Positions 52,941 through 60,848 of a DNA stretch of 63,024 nucleotides are shown one piece after another. The position numbers and the translations under genes are program-made. Source of the stretch: Acidobacteriota bacterium (lineage in GTDB: Bacteria; Acidobacteriota; Terriglobia; Terriglobales; SCQP01); assembly GCA_027314025.1 (NCBI GenBank), contig DAHVCP010000024.1:1-63024 (forward strand), written 5' to 3'. Position 1 is the first letter of the stretch, and each line of letters begins with the position of its first letter. Below the pieces are notes generated by a model. That model worked only from the letters and a program-made list of their open reading frames with translations, ran no database searches and was not told the DNA's origin.

Positions 52941-53734
52941 GACAAATAAAAAAGGCTGAAGCGCGGCAGCCGGTAATGCTCCAACAGCCGCTTGTGCAGA
53001 AATTGCTTTTCCACCATCGCCAACTGCTCCGCCCGCAAATTGCGCCGGTGGGGCGCCAGCTCCCGCTCGAATCCCGCCCGCACCGCCGCCAGCGTCTCCG
53101 CCGGCGCCGCTAGTTGCAGCGCCGCGATCAGCCGGTCGTCCAGCGCGGTCAGCCAGCGGTCCAGCGCCGCCAAATCCTCGCCCGTGGGCAGGTCGCCCCT
53201 GGCGGCGGCTATGATGCCCTGCCCCGCCGCGCTTGCGCTCGCGCTGCCCGCCGCTGCATCCCTAACGGCCGGCGCATCCGCAGCCGCCCACGCCGCTGGC
53301 AGCCGGTCCAGCGCGGCTTCCACCTCCGCCGCCACGGCCCGCGCCAGCGGCGGCAGCTCCGCCGCCGCCAGCGACTGCCGGGCGCGGGCCAATCCCGCCA
53401 TGATCCGCTGCCGCTCCCAACCCGGCTCCGCCGGGCTGACGGCGGCGCCGGCCGGCGGCCGCCCGCCCTCGGCGGCGTCGCGCGCCGCCTCCGCCGCCTG
53501 CAACACCGCGCCGGCGCAATACGCCAGCGACCGCGGCCGCGCCCGATCCCGCCGCTTGCCGTTGGCGAACTTGGCGAAGGCCTGGTCAATCCCCTCGCAG
53601 GCGGCCTCGAGCGGAATGCCCGCGTCTTTCCACGCCTCGATCAGGGCCCAGTCCAGCGGCGACAAATAGATCTGCGCGCCCCGCGCCCGCTGGAAATGCT
53701 CCTCGATCTCGGTGAAGTAGTTGAAATAGTTCAT
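52937..53734 (-). CDS. Conserved hypothetical protein upstream of the rRNA methyltransferase
   Basis: The protein has 265 aa. The N-terminus MNYFNYFTEIEEHFQRARGA followed by LSPLDWALIEAWKDAGIPLE and GIDQAFAKFANGKRRDRARP looks like a conserved protein found in other acidobacterial genomes. A long Ala-rich helical middle and a final DELAPHRRNLRAEQLAMVEK-like helical part follow (exact family name not known to me). Translationally coupled to the methyltransferase (ATGA overlap). No membrane segments. Function unknown. Confidence 0.75.
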   Translation of the reverse strand: MNYFNYFTEIEEHFQRARGAQIYLSPLDWALIEAWKDAGIPLEAACEGIDQAFAKFANGKRRDRARPRSLAYCAGAVLQAAEAARDAAEGGRPPAGAAVSPAEPGWERQRIMAGLARARQSLAAAELPPLARAVAAEVEAALDRLPAAWAAADAPAVRDAAAGSASASAAGQGIIAAARGDLPTGEDLAALDRWLTALDDRLIAALQLAAPAETLAAVRAGFERELAPHRRNLRAEQLAMVEKQFLHKRLLEHYRLPRFSLFYLS

Positions 53735-53740
53735 TGCTTG

Positions 53741-53778
53741 GCGCGGGCCCCAGCCCCGCCGCTGGCGGGGCGGCCCGC
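53741..53778 (+). repeat. 38-nt GC-rich palindromic repeat (family R1)
   Basis: Forward copy with GCTGGCGGGGCGGCCCGC in its right arm, immediately upstream of the start of the conserved hypothetical gene. Confidence 0.8.
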
Positions 53779-53960
53779 TTACGCCGCCGGCCCCAAACTC
53801 CATTCTCGCCGATGCGCCGGCGGCCGCTGCCGGCGCGGGCGCCGCGGGCAGGCCGGTGGACCTGCCGATGGGAACGCAGCCCGCGTGCGGCGCGTTAGCG
53901 CGGCGGGCGGGAATGCGCCGCCGCACGAATCCTCCTCGCACCGCCGCGCCTGCCCCGCCG

Positions 53961-54923
53961 CTATGGCTCGTCGCGGCACAGCGCCCAGGCGCTGGCCAGG
54001 TCCTGCACGATGTGGCCTAGCGATTTGTAGACCGTGACCTCATCCGCCGCGCGCCGCCCGGGAGCGGTTCCCGCCAGCACCTCCCCGATCTCCGCTGCGA
54101 TGTGCTCATCCCCTACGCGCCCCGCCGCTTTGGCGCGCAAAAACTCCGCCCCTTGCGCCCGCACGCCCTCGCGGCTATCCACGATGAACCGCGACCGCGC
54201 CACCAGGTCCTCATCCGCCTCGACCGGGCCGGCACAGCCGGAGCCGACCAGGTTGACGTGCGTGCCCGGCTGCACCCACCGGCCCAGCAGCACCGGCTCC
54301 CGCGCGGCGGTCACCGTGCAGAGGATTTCCGCATGCCGCGCGGCCTCTTCCCCGCGGACCACCGCCGCCGCCGGGATGCCCAGCTCCGCGGCCAGCGCCG
54401 CGGCCAGCGCGCGTGCCCGCTCCGGCCGCCGCCCCCAAACGACGATCCGCTCGATTCGCCGCACCCACGTGATCGCCCGCGCATGCGTCGCCGCCTGCTC
54501 CCCGGTGCCGAACAGCGCGAGGCGCGCCGCCTCGGGCCGCGCCAACGCATCCGTGGCGACCGCGCTCGCCGCCGCCGTGCGAATGGCCGTGATCTCGCCC
54601 GCGTCCGCCACGCAGATGGGCGCTCCCGTTGCCGCATCGAACAGGATCACCACGCCCTGGTGCGAGCGGTACGCGGATTCCGCGCCCGGCCGCGGCGGAA
54701 ACACGCTGATCAGCTTGGCGCCAAACACGCCGTGCCCGGCCATCGCACCGGGCATCACGCCCGGCATGACCCCAAACATCCGCCCATCGCCCAGGGGCAG
54801 GATGGAGCGCAGCAGCTGTTGGGTCTCCCCGCGCGAGAAGGCGATCATCGCCTCCCGAACGATGGGGATGCAGCGCTCATATGTCAGCCGGCGGGCCACT
54901 TCTTCGCGGCCGATCATTTTCAT
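53961..54923 (-). CDS. Ornithine cyclodeaminase / mu-crystallin family protein
   Basis: NAD(P)-binding enzyme of 320 aa. N-terminal block IPIVREAMIAFSRGETQQLL, substrate-side GVFGAKLISVFPPR and HQGVVILFDAATGAPICVAD, then GEITAIRTAAASAVATDALA and the Rossmann motif LALFGTGEQAATHARAITWV, HVNLVGSGCAGPVEADEDLV near the end. Family members include ornithine cyclodeaminase, alanine dehydrogenase and ketimine reductase; the reaction here is not decided. GACAAT stands 8 nt before the ATG. Overlaps the 3' end of the hydrolase gene by 47 nt. Confidence 0.9.
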   Translation of the reverse strand: MKMIGREEVARRLTYERCIPIVREAMIAFSRGETQQLLRSILPLGDGRMFGVMPGVMPGAMAGHGVFGAKLISVFPPRPGAESAYRSHQGVVILFDAATGAPICVADAGEITAIRTAAASAVATDALARPEAARLALFGTGEQAATHARAITWVRRIERIVVWGRRPERARALAAALAAELGIPAAAVVRGEEAARHAEILCTVTAAREPVLLGRWVQPGTHVNLVGSGCAGPVEADEDLVARSRFIVDSREGVRAQGAEFLRAKAAGRVGDEHIAAEIGEVLAGTAPGRRAADEVTVYKSLGHIVQDLASAWALCRDEP

Positions 54924-56994
54924 GGCGGCCCATTGTCCCACAACCGCGTGGCGGCGCAGGCCCGTAAGCGGCGGAGGCAGGCGTCCCGCCGGCGCCACGG
55001 GGCGACCGGAACCCGGAACCCGCCGTGGATCGAGCCGAAGCCGCGACCGTTGATGGCGCGGCCGCGCTGGAGCCGATGACCCAGTGCAGCACGGCGCGCT
55101 CCATGCCCTTGTCCAGCGGCGTATCCGCGGGGGCGAGGTAATTCGCCGGCCCCGCCGGGCCGGAAACGTCGTAGAGCAGGTGGATCATATTGGGGAAGAC
55201 CACCAGCTGGCGCGGCACATTCGCGGGGATGGCGTCATATAGCGGCTGGGCGTCGAGGGCCTGGGTCACCTGTATGTCCTTGCCGCCCTGCACGACCAGC
55301 GTGGGCACGCGGTCGTGGCGCGCATAGCGGAGCGGATTCAGGTTCAAGAAGCTGCGGGCGAAGCGCGGCTGCGCCGCCAGGGACGCGAGGGTCAAATTGC
55401 CATGCAGCATCGCCGGCGGCACATGCTTGCCGGCGGCGATCCGCGCGACCACCGCCTCATCGCGCCGCAACTCCGCGCGCGCCTGGGCCGCCCGCGCCGG
55501 GGGAACGCGGCGCAGGGTGCGAGCGAACTGCCAATCCAGCACCTGCGACAGCTTCCGCCCGGCGCCCTCCAGCGAGACGATGGCGGTGACATGACGGTCG
55601 GCCGCGGCGTTCCAAAACGCCAGCGTGGAGCCTTCACTGTGGCCGACCAGCGTGAGGCGGCTCGGGTCCACGCCCGGCCGCCGCAGCAGAAACTTGACGG
55701 CCGAGCCGACATCACGCGCGTATTGGCGAATGTTCCGCGGAACGCCCGCGCCCGCGCTCGCCGCGATGCCCCGCTTGTCGTAACGCAGGACGATGACACC
55801 GTGCCGCGAGAGGTAGGCGGCCAGACGCAGATAGGTAAAGCGCTGGAACTGCTCCAGCGGGTTGTTGCCGTTGCGGTCGGTCGGCCCCGATCCGGCGATG
55901 ATGACCGCGGCGGGCAGCCTGGCGCCGGCCGGCAGGGTTGCCGGTTCGGTCAAATCGCCGGCCAGCGCACCGGAGGGAGTGGGAATGGAGACGGGGATTT
56001 GCCGCACGCCCGTCAGCAGCTTGGCTTCCAGCTTCGCCGCGGACGCGCCGGCATGCCCGGCGGCATGCGCTTGCGCCCAGGCGGCGATCTTGACGAATGA
56101 CGCGGGCGGCCAGGTGCGGAGCCGGGCCTGGAAGTTCTGCGGCGGCAGATCCAGCCAAACCAATGTTTCCTTCGGCCCGAGGCAAAACGTCAAGAGCTGG
56201 CTGCCGCCCGGCATGCGCAGCCGGAGCTGCCAGACCGACAGGGACACGCGCCGGCCGGCATGGGCGACCGAAATATCGCCGGGCAGGCGCCGCAGCTGAA
56301 ATAACAGGCTGGGCCACGCGGCCCCCAGCATTTGCCATTTCCCGTTCGCCGCGGAATAGAGGCGGGTTAGGCGGCCATAGAGGGAAAACATGTTGTCGGG
56401 CAGCAGCCACCAGCCCGCGGGCAGGTTGCCCGACGTATTCTCCGCCGCGGCGGCCCGGGCTTGCGCCAGCGTGCCGCCGCGGCGAATCTGGACCGCGATG
56501 CGTCCCCCGGCGGCTTGCGCATGGATGATCGCAACCGACCCGGGCGGCTGGAGCGTGTCGCGATAGGTGCGCAGGTGGTTGTGCGCGTCGAACACCAACT
56601 CGGCGGTTTGGGGAAAGTTGAGGCTAGTCCGCGCCTGCCACCTCCAACCATCTTTTAGCTGCTCGATGGCGTAGGTTTCGCTGCCCACTCGCCTGCCGCC
56701 GACGGTCAGGATCAGTTCGCCGCTCCGGCTTCCCGCCGCCGCGCCCGCAGCGGATGAGCGAGCCGCCAACGGGGGTTTCGGCGCTTGCGCCCGCGCGGGA
56801 TTAGGCGCCAGCAGGACCATGACGGCGAGGATCATCGCCGCGACGGCCGCGACGGGCAGGACCGGCGCCGCCGACGCCTGGGCCGACGGACGCCGCGAAG
56901 AAAGGGACCGCCGCGCCAGGGCCGGTTGCCCGGCGCCGCCGGACGGGCTTCCCTGCCGCCGCTGGGCCGCTTCCCGGCGGACAATGACTCTCAT
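54877..56994 (-). CDS. Secreted alpha/beta hydrolase
   Basis: The protein has 705 aa. After a basic N-terminus and a signal sequence (AAVAAMILAVMVLLAPNPARA) comes a beta-rich N-terminal domain (SGELILTVGGRRVGSETYAI; FPQTAELVFDAHNHLRTYRD). An alpha/beta-hydrolase domain follows: AAVIIAGSGPTDRNGNNPLE (oxyanion region), LRYDKRGIAASAGAG, nucleophile Ser in LTLVGHSEGSTLAFWNA, and the late His in VVFPNMIHLLYDV. A peptidase or esterase role is possible. The open frame continues far upstream into NnrS antisense-frame sequence, so ATG 56994 (8 nt after GACAAT) is used. Confidence 0.85.
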   Translation of the reverse strand: MRVIVRREAAQRRQGSPSGGAGQPALARRSLSSRRPSAQASAAPVLPVAAVAAMILAVMVLLAPNPARAQAPKPPLAARSSAAGAAAGSRSGELILTVGGRRVGSETYAIEQLKDGWRWQARTSLNFPQTAELVFDAHNHLRTYRDTLQPPGSVAIIHAQAAGGRIAVQIRRGGTLAQARAAAAENTSGNLPAGWWLLPDNMFSLYGRLTRLYSAANGKWQMLGAAWPSLLFQLRRLPGDISVAHAGRRVSLSVWQLRLRMPGGSQLLTFCLGPKETLVWLDLPPQNFQARLRTWPPASFVKIAAWAQAHAAGHAGASAAKLEAKLLTGVRQIPVSIPTPSGALAGDLTEPATLPAGARLPAAVIIAGSGPTDRNGNNPLEQFQRFTYLRLAAYLSRHGVIVLRYDKRGIAASAGAGVPRNIRQYARDVGSAVKFLLRRPGVDPSRLTLVGHSEGSTLAFWNAAADRHVTAIVSLEGAGRKLSQVLDWQFARTLRRVPPARAAQARAELRRDEAVVARIAAGKHVPPAMLHGNLTLASLAAQPRFARSFLNLNPLRYARHDRVPTLVVQGGKDIQVTQALDAQPLYDAIPANVPRQLVVFPNMIHLLYDVSGPAGPANYLAPADTPLDKGMERAVLHWVIGSSAAAPSTVAASARSTAGSGFRSPRGAGGTPASAAYGPAPPRGCGTMGRHENDRPRRSGPPADI
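54932..54937 (-). promoter_or_regulatory. -10 box GACAAT of the cyclodeaminase-like gene
   Basis: Lies inside the 15-mer GGGACAATGGGCCGC, which recurs in front of the hydrolase gene at the same distance (8 nt) from its start codon. Confidence 0.4.
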
Positions 56995-57002
56995 CGCGGC
57001 CC

Positions 57003-57008
57003 ATTGTC
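57003..57008 (-). promoter_or_regulatory. -10 box GACAAT of the hydrolase gene
   Basis: Second copy of GGGACAATGGGCCGC, 8 nt before ATG 56994. Confidence 0.4.
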
Positions 57009-57191
57009 CCACGGCTCCATGGGCCGGCGGCCCCAGCCGCACCGTCGCGAGAAGCGCCGCCGCCAGAATCGCCGCCGCCGGTCGCTTTCGACCAAATACA
57101 TACGTAGGTCCGAGCGGGCGGGTCGGCGGGACGACCGCGGGGATGCGCCGGGCCGCGGTCGAGGGGCGCAGCGGGCAAGTCCGCGCCGCGG

Positions 57192-58604
57192 TCACGCGGC
57201 GGCGGGTTGCAAGTGCGCCGGCGGCGAGGCGAGCGTGCGCGCCAGGTTGTAGGCGAAGAGGGCCAAACCCACGCCTTCGATCGCCGCCGAGAACGGCAGC
57301 ACCATCCATGCCGGCGCCAGCCAGCCGGGATAGGCCAGCACCTCGCAGGTGACGCGGGCCAGGCAACCCAGGTTGACCAGCGCCAGCGACCAGCCCATCA
57401 GCGCCGGGCTGAACAGCCGCTTCATGCCGGAAAAGGCGGGCAGCACCCGGCAGCCGATCGCCACCACCATGGCGGCCACGAAGCCCACGGTCAGCGCATG
57501 CCGAGCCGCGCCCAGCAACCCGGCGACGCCGGGGCGCCAGGCAGCCCAGACGCCCAGCGCCGCCGCCGCCAGCAGCCAGCCATAGGCCAGACGCAAGAAG
57601 ATGGGGAAGCCGCGATGAATGCCCTGCGTCTTGGCCTTCTGCACCGCCGGGCGGAGCACGCCCAGACCGGCGGCGGCGAGCACCGCCGCCGTCAGCCAGC
57701 AGAGCGCCGCCGGCAGAAACCACCCCGCCAGCGTGGCCAGCGTTCCCACCGCCACAAGCGCGATCAGCCAGCGCGCCAGCCAATCCGGCGCGGCCCGGAA
57801 GCCGGCGAAAATGGGCAGCCAGCGGGTGCTGAATCCCCAGATAAAGGGAACCAGAAAGGCCCAGCCCATCAGCGTCACCAGCCGCGTGTCGTAGCCGGGG
57901 CTGAAGACCCGCGTCGCGGTCCAGCCGGCATGGCAAATGTAGGCGGCCAGGTTCATCAGCAGCGTCAGCAAGCATCCGGCCGCGCCGGTCAGCACCAGCA
58001 GCACCCAGCCGGGAGCGCCCGAGCGTCTGCCGCCGCCGGCGGCCGGCGCTGAACCGGCGATTGCCGCAAGCCCCGGCGCGCCTACGCCGCCCGTCCCGCT
58101 TTCGCTTGCGGCATGGCGGCGATGGGCGCCGAAAGCGGTGGTTTGAAAGAGCAAAAAGGCGGCGACCTCCAGCACAGCCGAGGCGGGCAGCAACAGCCGC
58201 CAATGCCAGCCGCTGACCCCGCCCCACCAGCCCAACGCCACGCCGGCGGTCCACATCGCCCAGCAGGCCCATGCCAGGCCGAGCCGCACGCGCACGCCCC
58301 GCAGTCGCGCCAATGAGTGGAAGCCGATGCCCAAGATGAAGCTGCCCACCCAGCCGTAGACCTGGGCATGGCCGTGGGCCTGGAGCAGGGCCGGCGGCAC
58401 CGCCGTGGGCGATTGCGCGCGGCTGATGCTGAGCAGGCTCCAAACGCCCAACAATCCGCCCGGCGCCAGCAGGAATGCCAGCCCCGAACTCAAAAAGGCG
58501 ACCAGCAGCCGGGACAGCCGCTGTTCATAGCGCTTGGTATCCTCGGGATCCGGCGTCGCCGCCGCGCCCGATTGCCCGGCGCCGGCCCCGGCGCGGCTAA
58601 CCAC
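57192..58604 (-). CDS. NnrS family haem-copper membrane protein
   Basis: The protein has 470 aa with about twelve membrane helices. Conserved histidines lie in LLQAHGHAQVYGWVGSFILG, GIGFHSLARL, AAYICHAGWTATRV and AARHALTVGFVAAMVVAIGC; the last two match the NnrS pattern. NnrS proteins relieve nitrosative stress in denitrifiers and relatives. It is followed (in gene order) by ric and a Crp/Fnr regulator on the same strand, which supports that role. Start taken as GTG 58604; the DNA further upstream is repeat-like. Confidence 0.88.
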   Translation of the reverse strand: MVSRAGAGAGQSGAAATPDPEDTKRYEQRLSRLLVAFLSSGLAFLLAPGGLLGVWSLLSISRAQSPTAVPPALLQAHGHAQVYGWVGSFILGIGFHSLARLRGVRVRLGLAWACWAMWTAGVALGWWGGVSGWHWRLLLPASAVLEVAAFLLFQTTAFGAHRRHAASESGTGGVGAPGLAAIAGSAPAAGGGRRSGAPGWVLLVLTGAAGCLLTLLMNLAAYICHAGWTATRVFSPGYDTRLVTLMGWAFLVPFIWGFSTRWLPIFAGFRAAPDWLARWLIALVAVGTLATLAGWFLPAALCWLTAAVLAAAGLGVLRPAVQKAKTQGIHRGFPIFLRLAYGWLLAAAALGVWAAWRPGVAGLLGAARHALTVGFVAAMVVAIGCRVLPAFSGMKRLFSPALMGWSLALVNLGCLARVTCEVLAYPGWLAPAWMVLPFSAAIEGVGLALFAYNLARTLASPPAHLQPAAA

Positions 58605-58769
58605 CCCAGCGCGCGCCGCCGCGCGCTGGGGGCCCTGGGGGCCGCTCCGCGCCTCCCCCAGCGACCCGCAAGCGGGGCGCCGCCCCGCGCCAAGCAACTG
58701 CTGGGCTGGGGGACCCGGGCCCCGGCCCAGCCTGCGGGTAAGCGGCGCCCTCGCGCCGCGCCGATCGAA

Positions 58770-58807
58770 GCGGGACGCCCCGCCTGCGGCGGGGCTGGGG
58801 CCCGCGC
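58770..58807 (-). repeat. 38-nt GC-rich palindromic repeat (family R1)
   Basis: Reverse copy in the gap between nnrS and ric, next to further GC-rich palindromic DNA (58,605-58,760). Confidence 0.8.
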
Positions 58808-58818
58808 CCATTATTGGT

Positions 58819-59538
58819 TCAGGCACGCGCCTCGGCTCCGAGTGCCAGCGCCCGCGGGAACAACACGTTGTTCTCCAGGTGCACGTGCTGGTGCATGTCG
58901 GCTTCAAACTCCGCCAGTCCCTGGTACAGCACGCGCCAGGTGGTGCAGGCGTTCGACGGCGGCTGGTATCCGTCCGTGAGATGGCGCATCTCCGCCAGGT
59001 CGCGCCCGGCGATGTCGTGCTCGGCCATCATGCGCCGCACGGGCTGCGCCAAGACGGCGGCGGTGGGGGCGTCGGCCGCGCCATCGCCGGCCGCGGCGCG
59101 CGCGATGGCCGGGAACAAAATCATTTCTTCCTTGGCCATGTGCTGCGCCAGGTCGCCGCTCATGCGCAGGAACACCGCGCGCAGCGTGGCCAGGTCGGAG
59201 TTTCGCTCGCCATGCGCGGCCACGACCTTATCTAGCCAGGCGGTCAGGCGCGGGGTTTCCGCGCGGACGTATTGGTGGTGGCGCCGGGCGATATGCTGCG
59301 TCAGCTCACCGAGCGGAACGGCGCGCCATTGCGGCTCGGCGGGCGCGGTCCCCTCCAGCGCCGCCAGCGCGGCAAGAACCGGTTCGAGCTCCAGTCCCTT
59401 CGCCTCGCAGGCGTCCGCCAGACTGCGGCGACCGCCGCAACAAAAATCAATGCCCAAACGGTCGAATGCGGCGGCGGCCCCGGGCACTTCCAGCGCCAGG
59501 TCGCTGACGCTGCGGGTGGATGCGGTAGCGATATCCAT
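58819..59538 (-). CDS. ric: Iron-sulfur cluster repair protein (RIC/ScdA/YtfE family)
   Basis: Di-iron protein that repairs Fe-S clusters after nitric oxide or peroxide damage. The protein has 239 aa. The N-terminal ScdA_N domain has FDRLGIDFCCGGRRSLADAC with the conserved CC. The hemerythrin-like domain supplies metal-ligand histidines and glutamates in LTQHIARRHHQYVR, LAQHMAKEEMILFPAI, MMAEHDIAGRDL and HQHVHLENNVLFPRAL. GGAGGAAGG lies 3 nt before ATG 59538. Downstream of the Crp/Fnr gene (56-nt gap) and upstream of nnrS. Confidence 0.95.
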   Translation of the reverse strand: MDIATASTRSVSDLALEVPGAAAAFDRLGIDFCCGGRRSLADACEAKGLELEPVLAALAALEGTAPAEPQWRAVPLGELTQHIARRHHQYVRAETPRLTAWLDKVVAAHGERNSDLATLRAVFLRMSGDLAQHMAKEEMILFPAIARAAAGDGAADAPTAAVLAQPVRRMMAEHDIAGRDLAEMRHLTDGYQPPSNACTTWRVLYQGLAEFEADMHQHVHLENNVLFPRALALGAEARA

Positions 59539-59594
59539 AATCCTTCCTCCATCCCCAGCGTCCGCTCCCGCCCGCCGCCGCTCCATGACTGGAG

Positions 59595-60266
59595 TCACAG
59601 TTCCAAGGCGGCCTCGCCGCGCAGCCCGTCGGCGTCCAGCACCTCGACGCCGCCGCGCCGGATACGGACCAGCCCCTCGGCTTGGAAGCGGTTGAGGTTG
59701 CGGGCCACCACCTCGCGCACCGTGCCCAGCTCCAGCGCCAGCTCCTGCTGGGTTCCGGCCACCACCTTCCGGTCGCGGCTGCGCCGCAGCAGCAAGCGCG
59801 CCAGCCGCTGGCGCACGCCGCCGAAGGTCACCGCCTCCAGCAGCGTGAGCAGGCCGCGCAGCCGCCGCCCGAACAGTTCCAGCGCCGCCAGCGTCACCCG
59901 CGGGTGCCGTTCGCAGACCGCCAAGAAGTCGCGCCGGGGCAGAAACAGGGTCTCCGCCGGGCTGACCGCCTGCACCGACGCCGGGTACGGTCCGCCATCC
60001 ACCAGCGGCACCTCGGCGATGGTGGCGGGCGCCTGCTCGCGGTGCAAGGTCAGCTCCCTCCCGCCGGGCGACATCTTATAGATACGCACCGTGCCGGCGG
60101 TCAGCACGAATACGCCGGCGCAGGGTTCCCCCTCGCGGAACAGCATCTCCCCCGGCGCGTAGGTGTGCCGCCGCAGATGCCGCGCCAGCGCCTCCAGCGC
60201 CGTCCCATCCAGCGGTCCGAACAGCGCCACCTGGCGCAGCGCCGCGGTTTCCGTCGCCGTCTCCAT
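59595..60266 (-). CDS. Crp/Fnr-family regulator, probably nitric-oxide responsive (Dnr-like)
   Basis: The protein has 223 aa. The cyclic-nucleotide-binding-like sensor domain has LFGPLDGTALEALARHLRRH, YAPGEMLFREGEPCAGVFVL and GTVRIYKMSPGGRELTLHRE. The C-terminal winged helix has RLARLLLRRSR and QQELALELGTVREVVARNLN. The N-terminal Fe-S cysteines of Fnr are absent, so a haem- or ligand-based sensor of the Dnr type is more likely. The neighbours ric and nnrS are typical Dnr/Nnr targets. The start ATG 60266 is used because the frame further upstream runs into tRNA sequence. Confidence 0.9.
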   Translation of the reverse strand: METATETAALRQVALFGPLDGTALEALARHLRRHTYAPGEMLFREGEPCAGVFVLTAGTVRIYKMSPGGRELTLHREQAPATIAEVPLVDGGPYPASVQAVSPAETLFLPRRDFLAVCERHPRVTLAALELFGRRLRGLLTLLEAVTFGGVRQRLARLLLRRSRDRKVVAGTQQELALELGTVREVVARNLNRFQAEGLVRIRRGGVEVLDADGLRGEAALEL

Positions 60267-60428
60267 GCCGCTATTGTGCCCCGCGGCGGCGGCGATGGGG
60301 GGAGGCGGCGACCGCAGCGCCGCCGGCCGACGGGAGTTGTGGGGCCTGCGGTGGGTTGGGCTGCGAGGGCGAGGCGGATGGCGCCCCGTAGGGCTGCGAT
60401 CGTTTAGGCTGCGGGGGGCGAAAAGGGC

Positions 60429-60475
60429 TGGTGCGCCTGGAGGGAATCGAACCCCCGACACGCGGTTTAGGAATC
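60429..60475 (-). other. 3' half of tRNA-Arg(CCU): attachment-site scar
   Basis: Read on the minus strand: anticodon loop ATTCCTAAA (CCU), anticodon 3' stem, variable region, T-arm GGGGG-TTCGATT-CCCTCC, acceptor 3' strand and CCA. The D-arm and 5' acceptor strand are missing: similarity stops at 60,475, the 5' edge of the anticodon loop. This is the pattern left when an element integrates in a tRNA by a tyrosine recombinase and displaces the original 3' half. Confidence 0.8.
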
Positions 60476-60848
60476 GGAACCCATCAACCGCCGGTGCTTT
60501 ATCGTCATGCGGTTACGGCGCTCACAAGCTCCCAAAATACCCCTTGTTTACCGCTTATTGTTCACCAATTGTTCACTAACGGGACGGGTTGGGCTGTCGC
60601 CCTGGCGTTGCTGGGCGATCGCTGGGTGGGTGCGGCCTCACCTCGGAGATGGCCTTGCGAAGCCATTCGGTGAGGACCCTGTGTTCGTCGGTCATCTCTT
60701 GGCCAGCTTTTGCGCCTGTGGGCGACGGTCCGCCCCGACAATGTAAATCATCAGCCCACCTCACCATCGCTTTGGCTTTGTGATGGCAACGCAACCGGGG
60801 CCTCGCCTAAACCCTTGCAGAAATCCGCCGGGCTACGTTATCGCAGGC
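60476..60848. other. Element end: gene-poor region next to the tRNA scar
   Basis: Immediately right of the scar is AT-richer DNA with three copies of TTGTTYAC. A short frame on the minus strand (60,576-60,698, MTDEHRVLTEWLRKAISEVR) may be a small gene or the tail of a decayed one; I cannot support it further. Confidence 0.5.
60544..60577 (+). repeat. Three TTGTTYAC direct repeats (possible integrase arm sites)
   Basis: TTGTTTACC (60,544), TTGTTCACC (60,558) and TTGTTCACT (60,569), spaced 14 and 11 nt, about 70-100 nt from the presumed crossover point. Confidence 0.5.

Noticed and set aside
56995-58443. N-terminal extension of the hydrolase into a 1188-codon frame
   Set aside because: The extra part is antisense-frame reading of nnrS; the signal peptide and the -10 box place the start at 56,994.
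60267-60461. N-terminal extension of the Crp/Fnr protein (VRFPPGAPALF)
   Set aside because: This peptide is the translation of the tRNA T-arm and acceptor; not protein-coding.
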